Assembly (NCBI RefSeq): GCF_026385505.1
Contig: NZ_JANIDV010000001.1
Location: 124,001 to 188,000 of the forward strand
Length of the DNA stretch: 64,000 nt
Source: Bombella dulcis
GTDB lineage: Bacteria > Pseudomonadota > Alphaproteobacteria > Acetobacterales > Acetobacteraceae
Direction: 5' to 3'
Both the position numbers and the translations under genes were made by a program. The notes under the pieces are model-generated. The model was not told the DNA's origin. It was given only the letters and a program-made list of their open reading frames with translations, and ran no database searches. Within the stretch, counting starts at the first letter, position 1. The number at the start of each line of letters is the position of its first letter. Positions 8,112 to 17,246 of the stretch are shown here, piece by piece.

Positions 8112-8468
8112 ATGAACAATCTTCTTTTCTCCACGGCTTATGCTGCCGATGCCGGCACGGGTGGCGGTGCTTTCAATTCGGCAGCCCTGATGCAGTATGC
8201 TCCGATCGTTCTGGTTTTCATTGTTTTCTATTTTCTGCTCATCCGTCCGCAGCAGAAGCGTCAGCGTCAGCTGCGTGAGGAGCAGAATGGTCTGCGTCGT
8301 GGTGACCGGATCGTGACGGCAGGTGGCATCTTGGGGACGGTGCAGAATACCCGTGATGATTCTCAGGAAGTGGATGTGGAGATTGCACCGGGCGTGAAGG
8401 TGAAGATCATCCGCAGCACCATCACGAATGTCCTGTCTCGTGAAGACAGGGTCGCCAACGATTCATGA
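8112..8468 (+). CDS. yajC: Preprotein translocase subunit YajC
   Basis: A small inner-membrane protein associated with SecDF and the SecYEG translocon. It has a short N-terminal tail with AYAADAGTGGG, a single transmembrane helix (about 27-45, PIVLVFIVFYFLLI) and the hallmark RPQQKRQRQ right after it. The cytoplasmic domain carries GDRIVTAGGILGTV. The 118-aa length is normal. A start at 8094 would add six residues; neither site has a strong Shine-Dalgarno. secD and secF usually follow yajC but are absent here: a terminator and sodB come next. Confidence 0.92.
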   Translation: MNNLLFSTAYAADAGTGGGAFNSAALMQYAPIVLVFIVFYFLLIRPQQKRQRQLREEQNGLRRGDRIVTAGGILGTVQNTRDDSQEVDVEIAPGVKVKIIRSTITNVLSREDRVANDS

Positions 8469-8505
8469 TGTGAGGGTTGCAGCACGTTTTGTGCCGACCT
8501 GAAAA

Positions 8506-8541
8506 AAAAGCCCCGTCACGTTCAGTCGTGGCGGGGCTTTT
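8506..8541. terminator. Bidirectional terminator between yajC and sodB
   Basis: A 15-bp stem (AAAAGCCCCG-T-CACG against CGTG-G-CGGGGCTTTT, one G-U pair) with a 6-nt loop. It has A8 on one side and T4 on the other, so it can work on both strands for these convergent genes. Confidence 0.92.
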
Positions 8542-8564
8542 CTCATGTGCAGCTGACCGGAAGA

Positions 8565-9173
8565 TCAGGCACCCTTCAGGCGGCTCTCGGCGTATTCGTA
8601 ATTGGCGAGACGGTCGAGGAAGTTGGTAACGTAATCCGGGCGGCGGTTGCGGAAGTCCAGATAGTAGGAATGCTCCCACACATCCAGACCCAGCAGCGTA
8701 CGGCCTTCATCCTCGGAGAGCGGGTTGGCGGCGTTGGCTGTCTTGGTGACCTTCAGCTTGCCATTGGCCCCCAGAACCAGCCATGCCCAGCCGGACCCGA
8801 ACTGCGTCGTGGCAGCCTGCTTGAACGCAGCCTTGAAGGCATCGACGGAGCCAAAGTCTTCAGTCAGTTTTTTTTCCAGCGCACCGGGAACCTTGCCGCC
8901 CTTGGGGGAGAGGCAGTTCCAGAAGACACAGTGATTCCAGTGCTGGCCGGCATTGTTGAAGACCGGTGCCAGGGAGGAATCAGCGTGGGAGAGGGCGATG
9001 ATCTCCTCAAGGGCCTTGCCGGCCAGCTCCGGCTTGCTCTCGACAAAACCGTTCAGGGCCGTGACATAGGCCTGATGATGCTTGCCGTGGTGCAGTTCCA
9101 GTGTTTCCTGGCACATGCCAGCATCGGCCAGTGCGTTTTCGGCATAGGGGAGTTTTGGGAGTTCAAAAGCCAT
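8565..9173 (-). CDS. sodB: Iron-type superoxide dismutase
   Basis: Converts superoxide to oxygen and hydrogen peroxide in the cytoplasm. The 202-aa protein begins MAFELPKLPY like E. coli SodB. Metal ligands are H28 (LELHHGKHH), H81 (HWNHCVFWN), D164 and H168 (LDVWEHSYY). The glutamine in NNAGQHWNH (Q77) is at the position typical of Fe enzymes rather than Mn enzymes. AAGGAAG 8 nt upstream sets the start at 9173; a longer frame to 9221 is not needed. Confidence 0.95.
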   Translation of the reverse strand: MAFELPKLPYAENALADAGMCQETLELHHGKHHQAYVTALNGFVESKPELAGKALEEIIALSHADSSLAPVFNNAGQHWNHCVFWNCLSPKGGKVPGALEKKLTEDFGSVDAFKAAFKQAATTQFGSGWAWLVLGANGKLKVTKTANAANPLSEDEGRTLLGLDVWEHSYYLDFRNRRPDYVTNFLDRLANYEYAESRLKGA

Positions 9174-9336
9174 GTGAATCTTCCTTAACATATGAGGGGC
9201 AGGGAGTGTCCCCCTGCCCATTCATGACCCTCTTTAGCTATGGTTGCGGAGCGGCAACGTCAAGGTGTGCGGGGGCGTCTCTCTTAAAAAAAGAGTAAAA
9301 TGGTCCAAAATACAGGACGGACCTGCCAGACGATGC

Positions 9337-10215
9337 TCAGCGGTTGGCGATGTTCTGTTCCATCTGTGCAATCAGGGCGGAGTAATCGTCATCAGCATGA
9401 TGACGACTGGAGAAGGCCAGATTCTGGGAGGCGGCAGCCATGCCATGCATCGGGACACCACAGCGGCGACCTGCCTCCAGCAGCAGGCCCATGTCCTTGC
9501 TCATCAGGCGGGTGGGAAACTGGGAGGGGAAGTTCCGTTCCTGGCCCATGCCGATCTTGCGTTTGTGGTGAGGGCTGATGACGGCCAGTTCCTGAAGGGC
9601 ATCAAACAGGACATCACGTTCCACGCCGGAAGCCAGACCATAGGCGATCCCTTCGGCAATGATGTTCAGTGTGCCGCCCATGATGCCATTGACGACCAGT
9701 TTCAGCCGGGCCGCACTTCCGGCGGGGCCTGCATGGATGGTGATGCGGCCGATGCAGTCCAGTATGGGGCGGGCACGTTCCACCGTGTCCTCGGGGCCGC
9801 CCACCAGCATGATGAGGGCACCTTTCTCCGCTTCCGGTGTGCTGCCGGACATGGGGGTATCCAGCACGGCAACGCCCCGTTCCTTCAGGAGGGCTGCGAG
9901 GTGATCGGCCTGTTCAGGAGAGACGGTGGATGTATCCAGCACCAGCTGGCTATGACGCAGTCCGGCCAGAAGGCCATCTTCCCCATGAAGTGTCCTGTTT
10001 TCGGCCTCATCATTCGGGACGCAGAGAATGATGGCGTCACTTTTTTCCGCCACGAGGCGGGGCGAGGCCAGCATGGGCACATCGGCTTCTGCTCCGTTGC
10101 TTCGGCCTGATGGTGTATAGGCGACGACATCATGACCCGCCTGGATCAGGTTGCGCCCCATGAGGGAGGCCATGGCCCCGTAACCGATAAAACCGATGGT
10201 CCTGATGGATGACAT
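9337..10215 (-). CDS. NAD(P)-dependent 3-hydroxyisobutyrate dehydrogenase-family oxidoreductase
   Basis: A beta-hydroxyacid dehydrogenase of 292 aa. It has the Rossmann loop GFIGYGAMASLMG (8-20), the substrate loop DTSTVSPEQ (94-102), DTPMSGSTPEAEKGALIMLVGG-type glycine-rich segment (about 119-140), and the catalytic lysine K172 in GSAARLKLVVNG. The family includes 3-hydroxyisobutyrate, tartronate semialdehyde and 2-hydroxy-3-oxopropionate reductases, and the substrate cannot be chosen from sequence. AAGGAA before ATG 10215 supports the start. It stands alone. Confidence 0.85.
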   Translation of the reverse strand: MSSIRTIGFIGYGAMASLMGRNLIQAGHDVVAYTPSGRSNGAEADVPMLASPRLVAEKSDAIILCVPNDEAENRTLHGEDGLLAGLRHSQLVLDTSTVSPEQADHLAALLKERGVAVLDTPMSGSTPEAEKGALIMLVGGPEDTVERARPILDCIGRITIHAGPAGSAARLKLVVNGIMGGTLNIIAEGIAYGLASGVERDVLFDALQELAVISPHHKRKIGMGQERNFPSQFPTRLMSKDMGLLLEAGRRCGVPMHGMAAASQNLAFSSRHHADDDYSALIAQMEQNIANR

Positions 10216-10314
10216 GGGCGGATTCCTTTTCCAGTTCAGTGGCTCCGTTCAGGGAGATGGTCCGGCATGGGGTGGGATTAAAGAGGCATGGCAGAAGCGT
10301 GATGCCGGGCAGGC

Positions 10315-10340
10315 AATAAAAAACCCCGCCGGAGCGGGGT
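10315..10340 (-). terminator. Terminator of the NYN-domain gene
   Basis: ACCCCGC/GCGGGGT stem with a CGGA loop, followed on the minus strand by six T residues. It lies just after the stop codon of the NYN gene. Confidence 0.85.
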
Positions 10341-10353
10341 GAAGGAGAGAGGA

Positions 10354-10968
10354 TCATTCCTCATCATCATAATCATCTGCATCAGCTGGGTGGCGGATGG
10401 GAGGACGGGACCGGTTGTCTGCATTGCGGCGGGTGAAATGATGGGCAATGTCAGCCAGTTCCACGAAGTGGTCCGTCTGGCGGCGCAGGTCATCACCGAT
10501 CATGGGTGGGGTCGTCTTGACGGATGAAATGACCGTGACACGGACACCACGGGACTGGACAGCCTCCACCGCACGGCGCAGGTCGGAATCACCACTGATG
10601 ATCACGATGTGATCCAGCCGGGGGGCCTGCTCGATCAGGTCAACGGCCAGTTCGACATTCATGTTTCCCTTGACTCGACGCTGCCCGGACTGGTTAGTGA
10701 ATTCCCGTGCCGTTTTGGTAACCAGATGGTAACCATTATAGGCCAGCCAGTCTGTCAGCGGGCGGAGGGGGGAATAGTCTTCAGTCTCCGGCATGGCAGC
10801 GTAATAGAAGGCACGCTGGAAGGAGCACTGCTGTTCGAAGAGGTCCCGCAGGGCGAGGAAGTCGACCTCGAACCCCAGATTGCGTGCGGCGTGATGAAGG
10901 CTGGCCCCGTTGATGAAAAGTGACGTGCGATCATTTTTACGTAGAAGAAGATTGGACATATGGCTCAC
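10354..10968 (-). CDS. NYN domain (LabA/DUF88-like) protein
   Basis: A PIN-like NYN-domain protein of up to 204 aa, a fold seen in ribonucleases of the LabA/DUF88 group. The conserved acidic positions are visible in LFINGASLHH (near the start), VELAVDLIEQA and IIISGDSDLRRAVE, which form the likely metal-binding centre. The C-terminus is a charged tail rich in Asp/Glu/Arg. Two starts are possible: GTG 10968, and ATG 10959 three codons later; neither has a strong Shine-Dalgarno. Related genes sit near rpoZ in other Alphaproteobacteria, and here it is divergent from rpoZ. An RNase role is inferred from the fold. Confidence 0.85.
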   Translation of the reverse strand: MSHMSNLLLRKNDRTSLFINGASLHHAARNLGFEVDFLALRDLFEQQCSFQRAFYYAAMPETEDYSPLRPLTDWLAYNGYHLVTKTAREFTNQSGQRRVKGNMNVELAVDLIEQAPRLDHIVIISGDSDLRRAVEAVQSRGVRVTVISSVKTTPPMIGDDLRRQTDHFVELADIAHHFTRRNADNRSRPPIRHPADADDYDDEE

Positions 10969-11308
10969 ATTATATTCTTGGAGACGAGGGTCAAGAAACG
11001 TCCTGTTTGTCTCGGGCGGTCCATGACTCTGCTGGCAGGGCCGCCTCTTGTGTCTTGTATTCCGGCTCCATGATGTATGGTAGCGTCTACCAGATTTGAG
11101 GGTGGAAGGCTTGTCGTAAGGAGAAGACAGGACAGCCTCTTGGCTTCCCTCTTACAGCTTTGCGTTGCGCCAATAAAGGGGGTTGTGATAATAATACTGG
11201 AAGATTGTGAGATATAAGGGGATGAGCCTGTCCTGCCGGTGCAGGAGGCTGGTTCCAGCCCGGATGAGTGCGGGCCGTTTCAGCATGTGAGTGGGGAGAG
11301 CCGGTTTT
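10969..11308. other. Divergent intergenic region before rpoZ
   Basis: 340 bases without a convincing gene, containing the promoters of the NYN gene and of rpoZ. A 15-bp palindrome TGGTAG-CGT-CTACCA lies at 11078-11092 and could be an operator or small hairpin. I see no recognisable structured RNA or riboswitch. Confidence 0.4.
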
Positions 11309-11674
11309 ATGGCACGTGTGACCGTAGAGGACTGCATCGAGAAGGTTCCGAACCGTTTTGACCTGGTGCTGCTGGCCGCCCAGCGTGCCCGTGGTCTGTC
11401 CCGTGGGGAGGAGATGCAGGTTTCACGGGATAACGACAAGAATACCGTCGTCGCCCTGCGTGAGATCGCCGAGGACCATGTCAGTCTTGAAGGGCTGAAG
11501 AACGGCATTGTCCGCTCCATGAGCAACCAGCCTGAAGTTGAGCCTTCCGATGAGGAAGTGATGGACCTCATCCCGACGGATCAGAACATTTTCGGCCTTC
11601 AGGATGTGTCTGCAGAAGAGGAAGCTGCCAACATGGCAGCTGATGAGGTCGGCTCCGGCCGGGGACGCCGCTGA
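11309..11674 (+). CDS. rpoZ: RNA polymerase omega subunit
   Basis: Omega binds the C-terminal part of beta-prime and helps RNA polymerase assembly. The protein begins [20 protein letters not shown] and continues with [11 protein letters not shown] and [13 protein letters not shown], the standard RpoZ core. At 121 aa it has an acidic C-terminal extension with [11 protein letters not shown], common in Alphaproteobacteria. GGGAGAG before ATG 11309 supports this start over an upstream in-frame start at 11291. It is followed after 104 nt by rsh; the rpoZ-rsh pairing is conserved widely, and omega is known to bind ppGpp in E. coli. Confidence 0.95.
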   Translation: MARVTVEDCIEKVPNRFDLVLLAAQRARGLSRGEEMQVSRDNDKNTVVALREIAEDHVSLEGLKNGIVRSMSNQPEVEPSDEEVMDLIPTDQNIFGLQDVSAEEEAANMAADEVGSGRGRR

Positions 11675-11778
11675 CTTTTGGACGTGAGGCATGTGCCCTG
11701 AGGAAGGGTCGGGCCTTCTGCCGCCCGATGGCAGGCAGGTACAGGCTCTTCCATCAGTAGAGATGGGGGGCCTGGGTC

Positions 11779-14103
11779 ATGGCTGATGATACACTGCTTT
11801 CCACCGCTCCCGTGCAGGAGGCGGTGGCCGGTGCCGTGGAGCCACAACCTGCACAGGATTTCCACCCGTCCATCAGCGGGCTGCTGGAGCGGATCAGGCG
11901 GTATGATCCCCATGCCGATCTTGCCCGGATAGAAGAGGCCTATGATCTGGCGGCCAGGGCACATGAGGGCCAGTGCCGCGACAATGGCGACCCCTACATC
12001 ACCCACCCCATTGCCGTTGCCAATATTCTGGCAGGGTTCCGCATGGACCCGGCCTCCATTATGGTGGGGTTCCTGCATGATACCGTAGAAGACACGAGCA
12101 TTTCTCTGGACATGCTGGGGCAGCGTTTCGGCAGGGATGTTGCCGCCATCGTGGATGGCGTGACCAAGCTGACACGTCTGGAACTCCAGTCCGACAGGAC
12201 CAAGCAGGCGGAAAATTTCCGTAAGCTGGTTCTGGCCATGTCACGGGATATCCGGGTGCTGATCGTCAAGCTGGCGGACCGGCTGCACAACATGCGGACG
12301 CTCCATTATGTCCAGCGGACGGACCGCCGCCAGCGCATCGCACGGGAAACGCTGGATATTTACGCTCCACTGGCCGAGCGTATCGGCATGGACCGGGTGA
12401 AGACGGAATTGCAGGACATTGCTTTCGTCAATCTGGAGCCGGAAGCTGATGCGACCATCCGGGCACGGCTGAATTATCTGCGTGGCCAGGGCGCGGACAT
12501 GATCGAGCAGATACGCTGCGAACTGACCACGCTCTGCAAGGAAGCCGGAGTGGAGGGAGCGACCGTCATCGGGCGGGAGAAATCGCCTTACTCCATCTGG
12601 GAAAAGATGAAGCGGCGGAATGTTGCCTTCGAGCAGCTTTCGGACATCATGGCCTTCCGTATTCTCGTGCCGACACGGGAGGCCTGCTACGCCGCTCTGG
12701 GGGCGGTTCATGGGGCCTATCCCATGATTGCCGGACGCTTCAAGGATTACATTTCCACCCCCAAGACGAACGGTTATCAGTCCCTGCATACGGGAGTGAC
12801 GCTTTACCGTCCGCACAGCCAGAAGATCGAGGTGCAGATACGCACGCTAGAAATGCACGATCTGGCCGAGAATGGTGTCGCCTCGCACTGGAGCTACAAG
12901 AATGGCACCAGTCCCAGCGAGCGGGAAACGGCTGTCCTTTCAGAAACATTCGGGGCCTATACCCGCAAGTTGCGCTGGGTGCAGGATCTTCTGGACATTT
13001 TGGAGGACAGTCAGGAGCCGGATGAGTTCCTGGAGAATACGAAGCTTGAACTCTACCAGGATCAGGTCTTCTGCTTCACGCCCAAGGGGCAGCTCATTTC
13101 CCTGCCCCGTGGGGCCACGCCGGTGGATTTTGCCTATGCTGTGCATAGTCAGGTCGGGGACCGGTGCGTGGGAGCCAAGGTCAATGGTCGCCTTGTTCCG
13201 CTGAAGCATGTTCTGGAGAATGGCGACCAGATTGATATCATGACGGCCCGTGGGGGCACGCCGTCGCCTTCATGGGAGCGTTTTGTCGTCACGGGGAAGG
13301 CCCGTGCCCGTGTGCGGCGTTTCGTGGCCCTTCAGCAGCGGCAGAACAATGTTGAGAATGGTCGTGGAGCCGTGGCCCGTGCTTTCCGCCAGAAGGGCGT
13401 GGACGGGTCCGAGAAGGTGCTGGAATCCATCCTCGGCACGCTGAAACAGAACAGTCTTGATGACCTGTATGGCAGTGTTGGTGCCGGACAGCTGGACCCG
13501 CAGGATGTCGTGAGGGCTGCCTATCCGGAGCTGTCCCGTCAGGGGCAGGTGCCCCGGATCGTGCCCGGCCTGTCGCCCCGGCTGGAGGAGCGGCTGGACC
13601 AGAGGCCCCTGCCAGCCAGACGGACCACCAGCTATGAGGGTACACTGGTCAATGGCGTCGGCCGGGGGATTGAACTCCATTTTGCAGGCTGCTGCCGCCC
13701 ATTGCCGGGGGACCGGATCGTGGGCATCATTGCGCAGGGCAAGGGTGTGACCGTGCACCGGCGCAAATGCCACAATCTCAGCATGTTTGCGGACATGCCC
13801 GAGCGGTTCCTTGAAATTTCATGGAGCGAGGAGGCCATGGGGCGGACAGGGCGGGATGCGCCCCGCTATACGGCCCGTCTTTCCGTCGTGGCCGGGAATG
13901 ACCCGGCCGTTCTGGCGGCACTGACCAATCTTGCGACACGGCACGAGGCCAGCGTGGTCAATCTGCGCATCGTGAACCGGCAGCTTGATTTCATGGAGAT
14001 TCTGGTGGACCTTGAGGTGCGCAGCAAAGGGCACCTGGCTACGGTGCTTGCCGGTTTCCGCGCTGAGAAGGGCGTATTGCAGGCCGAACGGACAAAGGGA
14101 TAA
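11779..14103 (+). CDS. rsh: Bifunctional (p)ppGpp synthetase/hydrolase (RelA/SpoT homologue)
   Basis: The 774-aa stringent-response enzyme makes and degrades (p)ppGpp. The HD hydrolase domain is intact, with YITHP (H76) and FLHDTVEDT (H100/D101). The synthetase domain is also intact, with REKSPYSIWEKMKRRN and STPKTNGYQSLHT, so both activities are expected. The TGS domain runs about 424-485 (DQVFCFTPKGQL). A conserved Cys-rich segment FAGCCRPLPGD lies near 630, and the C-terminal ACT domain spans about 694-774. It is probably the only long RSH protein, as usual in Alphaproteobacteria (inference). acpS starts 5 nt after its stop. Confidence 0.95.
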   Translation: MADDTLLSTAPVQEAVAGAVEPQPAQDFHPSISGLLERIRRYDPHADLARIEEAYDLAARAHEGQCRDNGDPYITHPIAVANILAGFRMDPASIMVGFLHDTVEDTSISLDMLGQRFGRDVAAIVDGVTKLTRLELQSDRTKQAENFRKLVLAMSRDIRVLIVKLADRLHNMRTLHYVQRTDRRQRIARETLDIYAPLAERIGMDRVKTELQDIAFVNLEPEADATIRARLNYLRGQGADMIEQIRCELTTLCKEAGVEGATVIGREKSPYSIWEKMKRRNVAFEQLSDIMAFRILVPTREACYAALGAVHGAYPMIAGRFKDYISTPKTNGYQSLHTGVTLYRPHSQKIEVQIRTLEMHDLAENGVASHWSYKNGTSPSERETAVLSETFGAYTRKLRWVQDLLDILEDSQEPDEFLENTKLELYQDQVFCFTPKGQLISLPRGATPVDFAYAVHSQVGDRCVGAKVNGRLVPLKHVLENGDQIDIMTARGGTPSPSWERFVVTGKARARVRRFVALQQRQNNVENGRGAVARAFRQKGVDGSEKVLESILGTLKQNSLDDLYGSVGAGQLDPQDVVRAAYPELSRQGQVPRIVPGLSPRLEERLDQRPLPARRTTSYEGTLVNGVGRGIELHFAGCCRPLPGDRIVGIIAQGKGVTVHRRKCHNLSMFADMPERFLEISWSEEAMGRTGRDAPRYTARLSVVAGNDPAVLAALTNLATRHEASVVNLRIVNRQLDFMEILVDLEVRSKGHLATVLAGFRAEKGVLQAERTKG

Positions 14104-14108
14104 CCCGC

Positions 14109-14513
14109 ATGATTCTGGGGATTGGGGTTGATCTCTGCGTCATCGGGCGGATCGAGCGGGCACTGGTACGGCATGGCGACGCCTTTCTGGACCGTGTCTT
14201 CACGCCGGAGGAGCAGGATTATGTGCAGGGCCTGAAGGGAGCGGCCCGTGCCGGGGCTTGTGCCAAACGCTGGGCGGCGAAGGAAGCCTGTGCCAAGGCA
14301 CTGGGAACCGGCTTTGCCCAGGGGGTGCAGCTCCGGGAGATTTCCGTGGGGCGCAACCATCTGGGTGCTCCCGTACTCAGCCTTTCCGGTGAGGCGGCCC
14401 GTCTTCTGGAGGCACGCATACCGGCGGGCCACAGGGCCGAGCTTCTGCTGAGCATGAGTGATGACCCGCCGATGGCCATGGCACAGGTGCTGATACAGGC
14501 TCTTGCCCTCTAG
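14109..14513 (+). CDS. acpS: Holo-[acyl-carrier-protein] synthase
   Basis: Transfers 4'-phosphopantetheine from CoA to apo-ACP, activating fatty acid synthesis. The 134-aa protein has the two signature blocks: GIGVDLCVIGRIE with metal ligand D8, and KRWAAKEACAKALGTGF with E59. It follows rsh by 5 nt, so translation is probably linked. About 117-130 nt separate it from lepB. Confidence 0.93.
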   Translation: MILGIGVDLCVIGRIERALVRHGDAFLDRVFTPEEQDYVQGLKGAARAGACAKRWAAKEACAKALGTGFAQGVQLREISVGRNHLGAPVLSLSGEAARLLEARIPAGHRAELLLSMSDDPPMAMAQVLIQALAL

Positions 14514-14630
14514 GGGCATGGCCTGACATATTTCCGGACCATAATTAATGCATGACCCGGCGGCCCAGTCAGGCTATGGCAGGGGGTATGGAAAAGGTGC
14601 CTTTGCTGGAAGGGAAGGTGCCAGAACAGG

Positions 14631-15482
14631 ATGACGGGGACCATGAGCGAAGACAGACAGCCAGAACAGACAGACAAGCAGGAAAGTCTCGGAGCCTCCA
14701 TTAGGCAGGTTCTGCTGTGGCTTGTTCTGGTTGTCGCCGTGCGCTCACTGCTGGTCGAGCCGTTCAACATTCCTTCGGCTTCCATGATCCCGACCCTCCA
14801 GGTCGGGGATTTCGTGGCGGTGTCCAAGATGAGTTACGGGTATTCCCGCTATTCCTTCCCGTTCTCGCCGTCCTTCATTTCAGGACGGTTCTTTGCGTCT
14901 GCACCACATCGTGGTGACGTGGCGGTGTTCCGTTTCACCAAGGATACGTCGATTGATTACATCAAGCGGATTGTCGGCCTGCCGGGGGACCGTGTCCGCA
15001 TGGAGCAGGGGCATCTTTTCATCAATGGCCAGGAAGTGCCACGGGTGGATAAAGGGCATTACAGCGTGGTGGACGAGCGGGGTTACCGCCTGTCCGGGAC
15101 ACGTTACAGGGAAATGCTGCCCCGTGAGGACGGGAAGGTCATTGCCCATGACATCCTGAAAATGCGGAATGATGATCTGGCCAACAATACGCCTGAATAT
15201 ACCGTCCCCAGAGGCTGCTTCTTTGCCATGGGGGATGACCGGGATGACAGTTCCGACAGCCGTTTCCAGGGGGGGCATGAAAGCGGCACCTGTGCCGTGC
15301 CCGCCGGGAATGATTATCTGACGGACAGTGGCGGGCATGATCTTGGTTTCGTGCCGATTGATAATCTTGTCGGGCGTGCGCAAATCGTGCTGTTCTCGGT
15401 CGACATGCGTCACCCGACATGGCAGTTCTGGTATTGGCCCGTGGAAATCCGCTGGGGCCGTTTCCTGCATGGTATCGACTGA
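14631..15482 (+). CDS. lepB: Signal peptidase I
   Basis: Inner-membrane serine protease that removes signal peptides from secreted proteins. One N-terminal membrane helix (about 26-42) precedes the catalytic Ser51 in PSASMIPTLQVGD. The general-base Lys112 is in YIKRIVGLPGDRV, and the family box GDDRDDSSDSR lies at 201-211. Between SDSR and LGFVP there is an extra segment (about 212-236) with a cysteine, longer than in short alphaproteobacterial LepB. ATG 14643 (MSEDRQ) is an alternative start. Its stop codon overlaps the rnc start (TGATG), and lepB-rnc-era is a classical operon. Confidence 0.95.
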   Translation: MTGTMSEDRQPEQTDKQESLGASIRQVLLWLVLVVAVRSLLVEPFNIPSASMIPTLQVGDFVAVSKMSYGYSRYSFPFSPSFISGRFFASAPHRGDVAVFRFTKDTSIDYIKRIVGLPGDRVRMEQGHLFINGQEVPRVDKGHYSVVDERGYRLSGTRYREMLPREDGKVIAHDILKMRNDDLANNTPEYTVPRGCFFAMGDDRDDSSDSRFQGGHESGTCAVPAGNDYLTDSGGHDLGFVPIDNLVGRAQIVLFSVDMRHPTWQFWYWPVEIRWGRFLHGID

Positions 15483-16234
15483 TGATGACACGTGATGAGG
15501 CTGTCCTCCATGTCGAGGCAAAGCTGGAACATCGCTTCTCCGACCCTGCGCTTCTTCATGAGGCCCTGACGCACCGTTCCGCCGTGCCCAGACGGCAGGG
15601 GCGTAACCGGGGCAACCAGAAGGGCCGTCAGGCGGCGAAGCCCCCACGGGGGCAGGGGTCGAATGAGCGTCTGGAATTTGTGGGGGACCGAGTGCTTGGC
15701 CTGCTGATGGCCGAGTGGCTTTTCGAGCGTTATCCGGAGGAACAGGAGGGTGCCCTTGGTGCCCGTCATGCCCATCTGGTATCCCGCCCGGTGCTGGCCC
15801 GCATCGCCGGGAAGATCGGTCTTTCCGGGGCGATACAGATTGCCCAGCATGAGGAAAGTGCGGGCATCCGGGTGCTGGCCAGTGTCCAGGCAGATGCGAT
15901 GGAAGCTCTGCTGGGGGCACTCTATCTGGATGCGGGACTGGACCCGGCCCGCCATGTGGTCCGCCGCCTCTGGGATCGGGACATCGAGAAGAGTGGCCAG
16001 CCTCACAAGGAGCCGAAAACACTGCTTCAGGAGTTCCTGCTGGGGCGTGGCGAAGCTCTGCCACATTATGAACTGACATCGTCCGATGGTCCGTCCCATG
16101 CGCCGATTTTCTGTGTGGTAGTACGTGCCCTGGGGCAGGCGGGTGTTGGGCGTGCGGGCAGCAAGCGGCTGGCTGAAAGTGCAGCGGCAACGGATCTGCT
16201 GAAAAAGATAGGGCAGGAGACAGAACGTGCCTGA
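15482..16234 (+). CDS. rnc: Ribonuclease III
   Basis: Dimeric double-strand-specific endoribonuclease for rRNA processing and mRNA control. The endonuclease signature NERLEFVGDRVL carries E62, E65 and D69; D138 and E141 complete the site in QADAMEALLGALYLD. The dsRNA-binding domain is about 178-245. An unusual basic, Gln/Arg/Lys-rich segment of about 26 residues (35-60, RRQGRNRGNQKGRQAAK part) lies between THRSA and NERLEF, where most homologues have a short loop. Start ATG 15482 overlaps the lepB stop by one base; ATG 15485 is the next codon. The stop overlaps the era start. Confidence 0.95.
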   Translation: MMTRDEAVLHVEAKLEHRFSDPALLHEALTHRSAVPRRQGRNRGNQKGRQAAKPPRGQGSNERLEFVGDRVLGLLMAEWLFERYPEEQEGALGARHAHLVSRPVLARIAGKIGLSGAIQIAQHEESAGIRVLASVQADAMEALLGALYLDAGLDPARHVVRRLWDRDIEKSGQPHKEPKTLLQEFLLGRGEALPHYELTSSDGPSHAPIFCVVVRALGQAGVGRAGSKRLAESAAATDLLKKIGQETERA

Positions 16235-17153
16235 GGATACAGAAAAGACCGCCATGGGCGGGGAAACACGCTGTGGGTTCGTGGCTCTTGTCGGGGCACC
16301 TAATGCAGGCAAGTCCACCCTGTTGAACCGTATGGCCGGGGCGAAACTGTCCATTGTCAGCCCCAAGGCACAGACGACACGCTTCCGCACGCTGGGCATT
16401 GTCATGAGGGATGTGGCGCAGATCGTGTTCGTGGATCTGCCGGGCATTTTCAGGCCCCGCCGCCGTCTGGACCGGGCCATGGTCAATGCGGCATGGAGCG
16501 GCTCTCAGGATGCTGACCTGACCCTTCTACTGATAGACAGTCGTATCGGCCTGACGGATGAGATCAGGGAGATCATTGAAAAGCTCAGGGAAGGGAAACG
16601 CCCTGTCTGGCTGGTGCTGAACAAGACGGACCTCATCCAGCGTGATCAGCTTCTGCCTCTGACAAAGGCCATCACGGACCTTCTGCCCGTGGAAGAAGTC
16701 TACATGGTCAGTGCCCGCTCCGGTGAAGGCGTGGACGGTCTGCTGGACGGGCTGTCCAGGGCTGTTCCCGTCGGCCCCTATCATTATCCTGAGGATGACC
16801 TGACAGACCTGCCGGACCGTCTCCTTGCCGCCGAGATCGTGCGGGAGCAGGTCTTCCTCCAGACGCATGAGGAAATTCCCTATCACGCCACGGTGGAGAC
16901 GGAATCCTTCAAGACACGCAAGGATGGCTCCATCCGCATTGACGTGACGATCTATGTCTCACGGGCGGGCCACAAGGCCATTCTCATCGGAGAGCGGGGG
17001 CAGCGCATCCGGGAAATCGGCATGAGGGCACGGAAGCAGCTGGAAGGGCTTCTGGATGCGCCCTGCCATCTTTTTCTCAATGTGAAGGAGCGGGCGGCAT
17101 GGGACAAGGAGACGGCCCGTCTGCGTGCCCTCGGCCTTGCGGATTATGGCTGA
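16227..17153 (+). CDS. era: GTPase Era
   Basis: Essential GTPase that binds 16S rRNA and checks small-subunit assembly. G1 GAPNAGKST (23-31), switch TTRFRTLGI, G3 DLPG (about 70-73) and G4 NKTD (about 131-134) are present. The C-terminal KH domain contains ILIGERGQRIREIG (about 252-265). The GTG start at 16227 overlaps the rnc stop by 8 nt, giving coupled translation. The next gene is pyrH; recO, often next to era, is not here. Confidence 0.95.
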   Translation: MPEDTEKTAMGGETRCGFVALVGAPNAGKSTLLNRMAGAKLSIVSPKAQTTRFRTLGIVMRDVAQIVFVDLPGIFRPRRRLDRAMVNAAWSGSQDADLTLLLIDSRIGLTDEIREIIEKLREGKRPVWLVLNKTDLIQRDQLLPLTKAITDLLPVEEVYMVSARSGEGVDGLLDGLSRAVPVGPYHYPEDDLTDLPDRLLAAEIVREQVFLQTHEEIPYHATVETESFKTRKDGSIRIDVTIYVSRAGHKAILIGERGQRIREIGMRARKQLEGLLDAPCHLFLNVKERAAWDKETARLRALGLADYG

Positions 17154-17246
17154 GGCGCACGAGTTTCGCTTGTTCATGCGGGGATGGCTCTGTATGAGGG
17201 AGCAGACAGATTTCAGGACATCATCAACCAGAGAGCTGGTACGACC

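Noticed and set aside
10969..11308. Possible small RNA or short peptide gene before rpoZ
   Set aside because: Only a 15-bp palindrome and a 25-codon TTG-initiated frame were seen, neither with supporting structure or family.
14880..16190. A 436-codon minus-strand open frame across lepB and rnc
   Set aside because: Proline/histidine-rich shadow of two intact, coupled genes.
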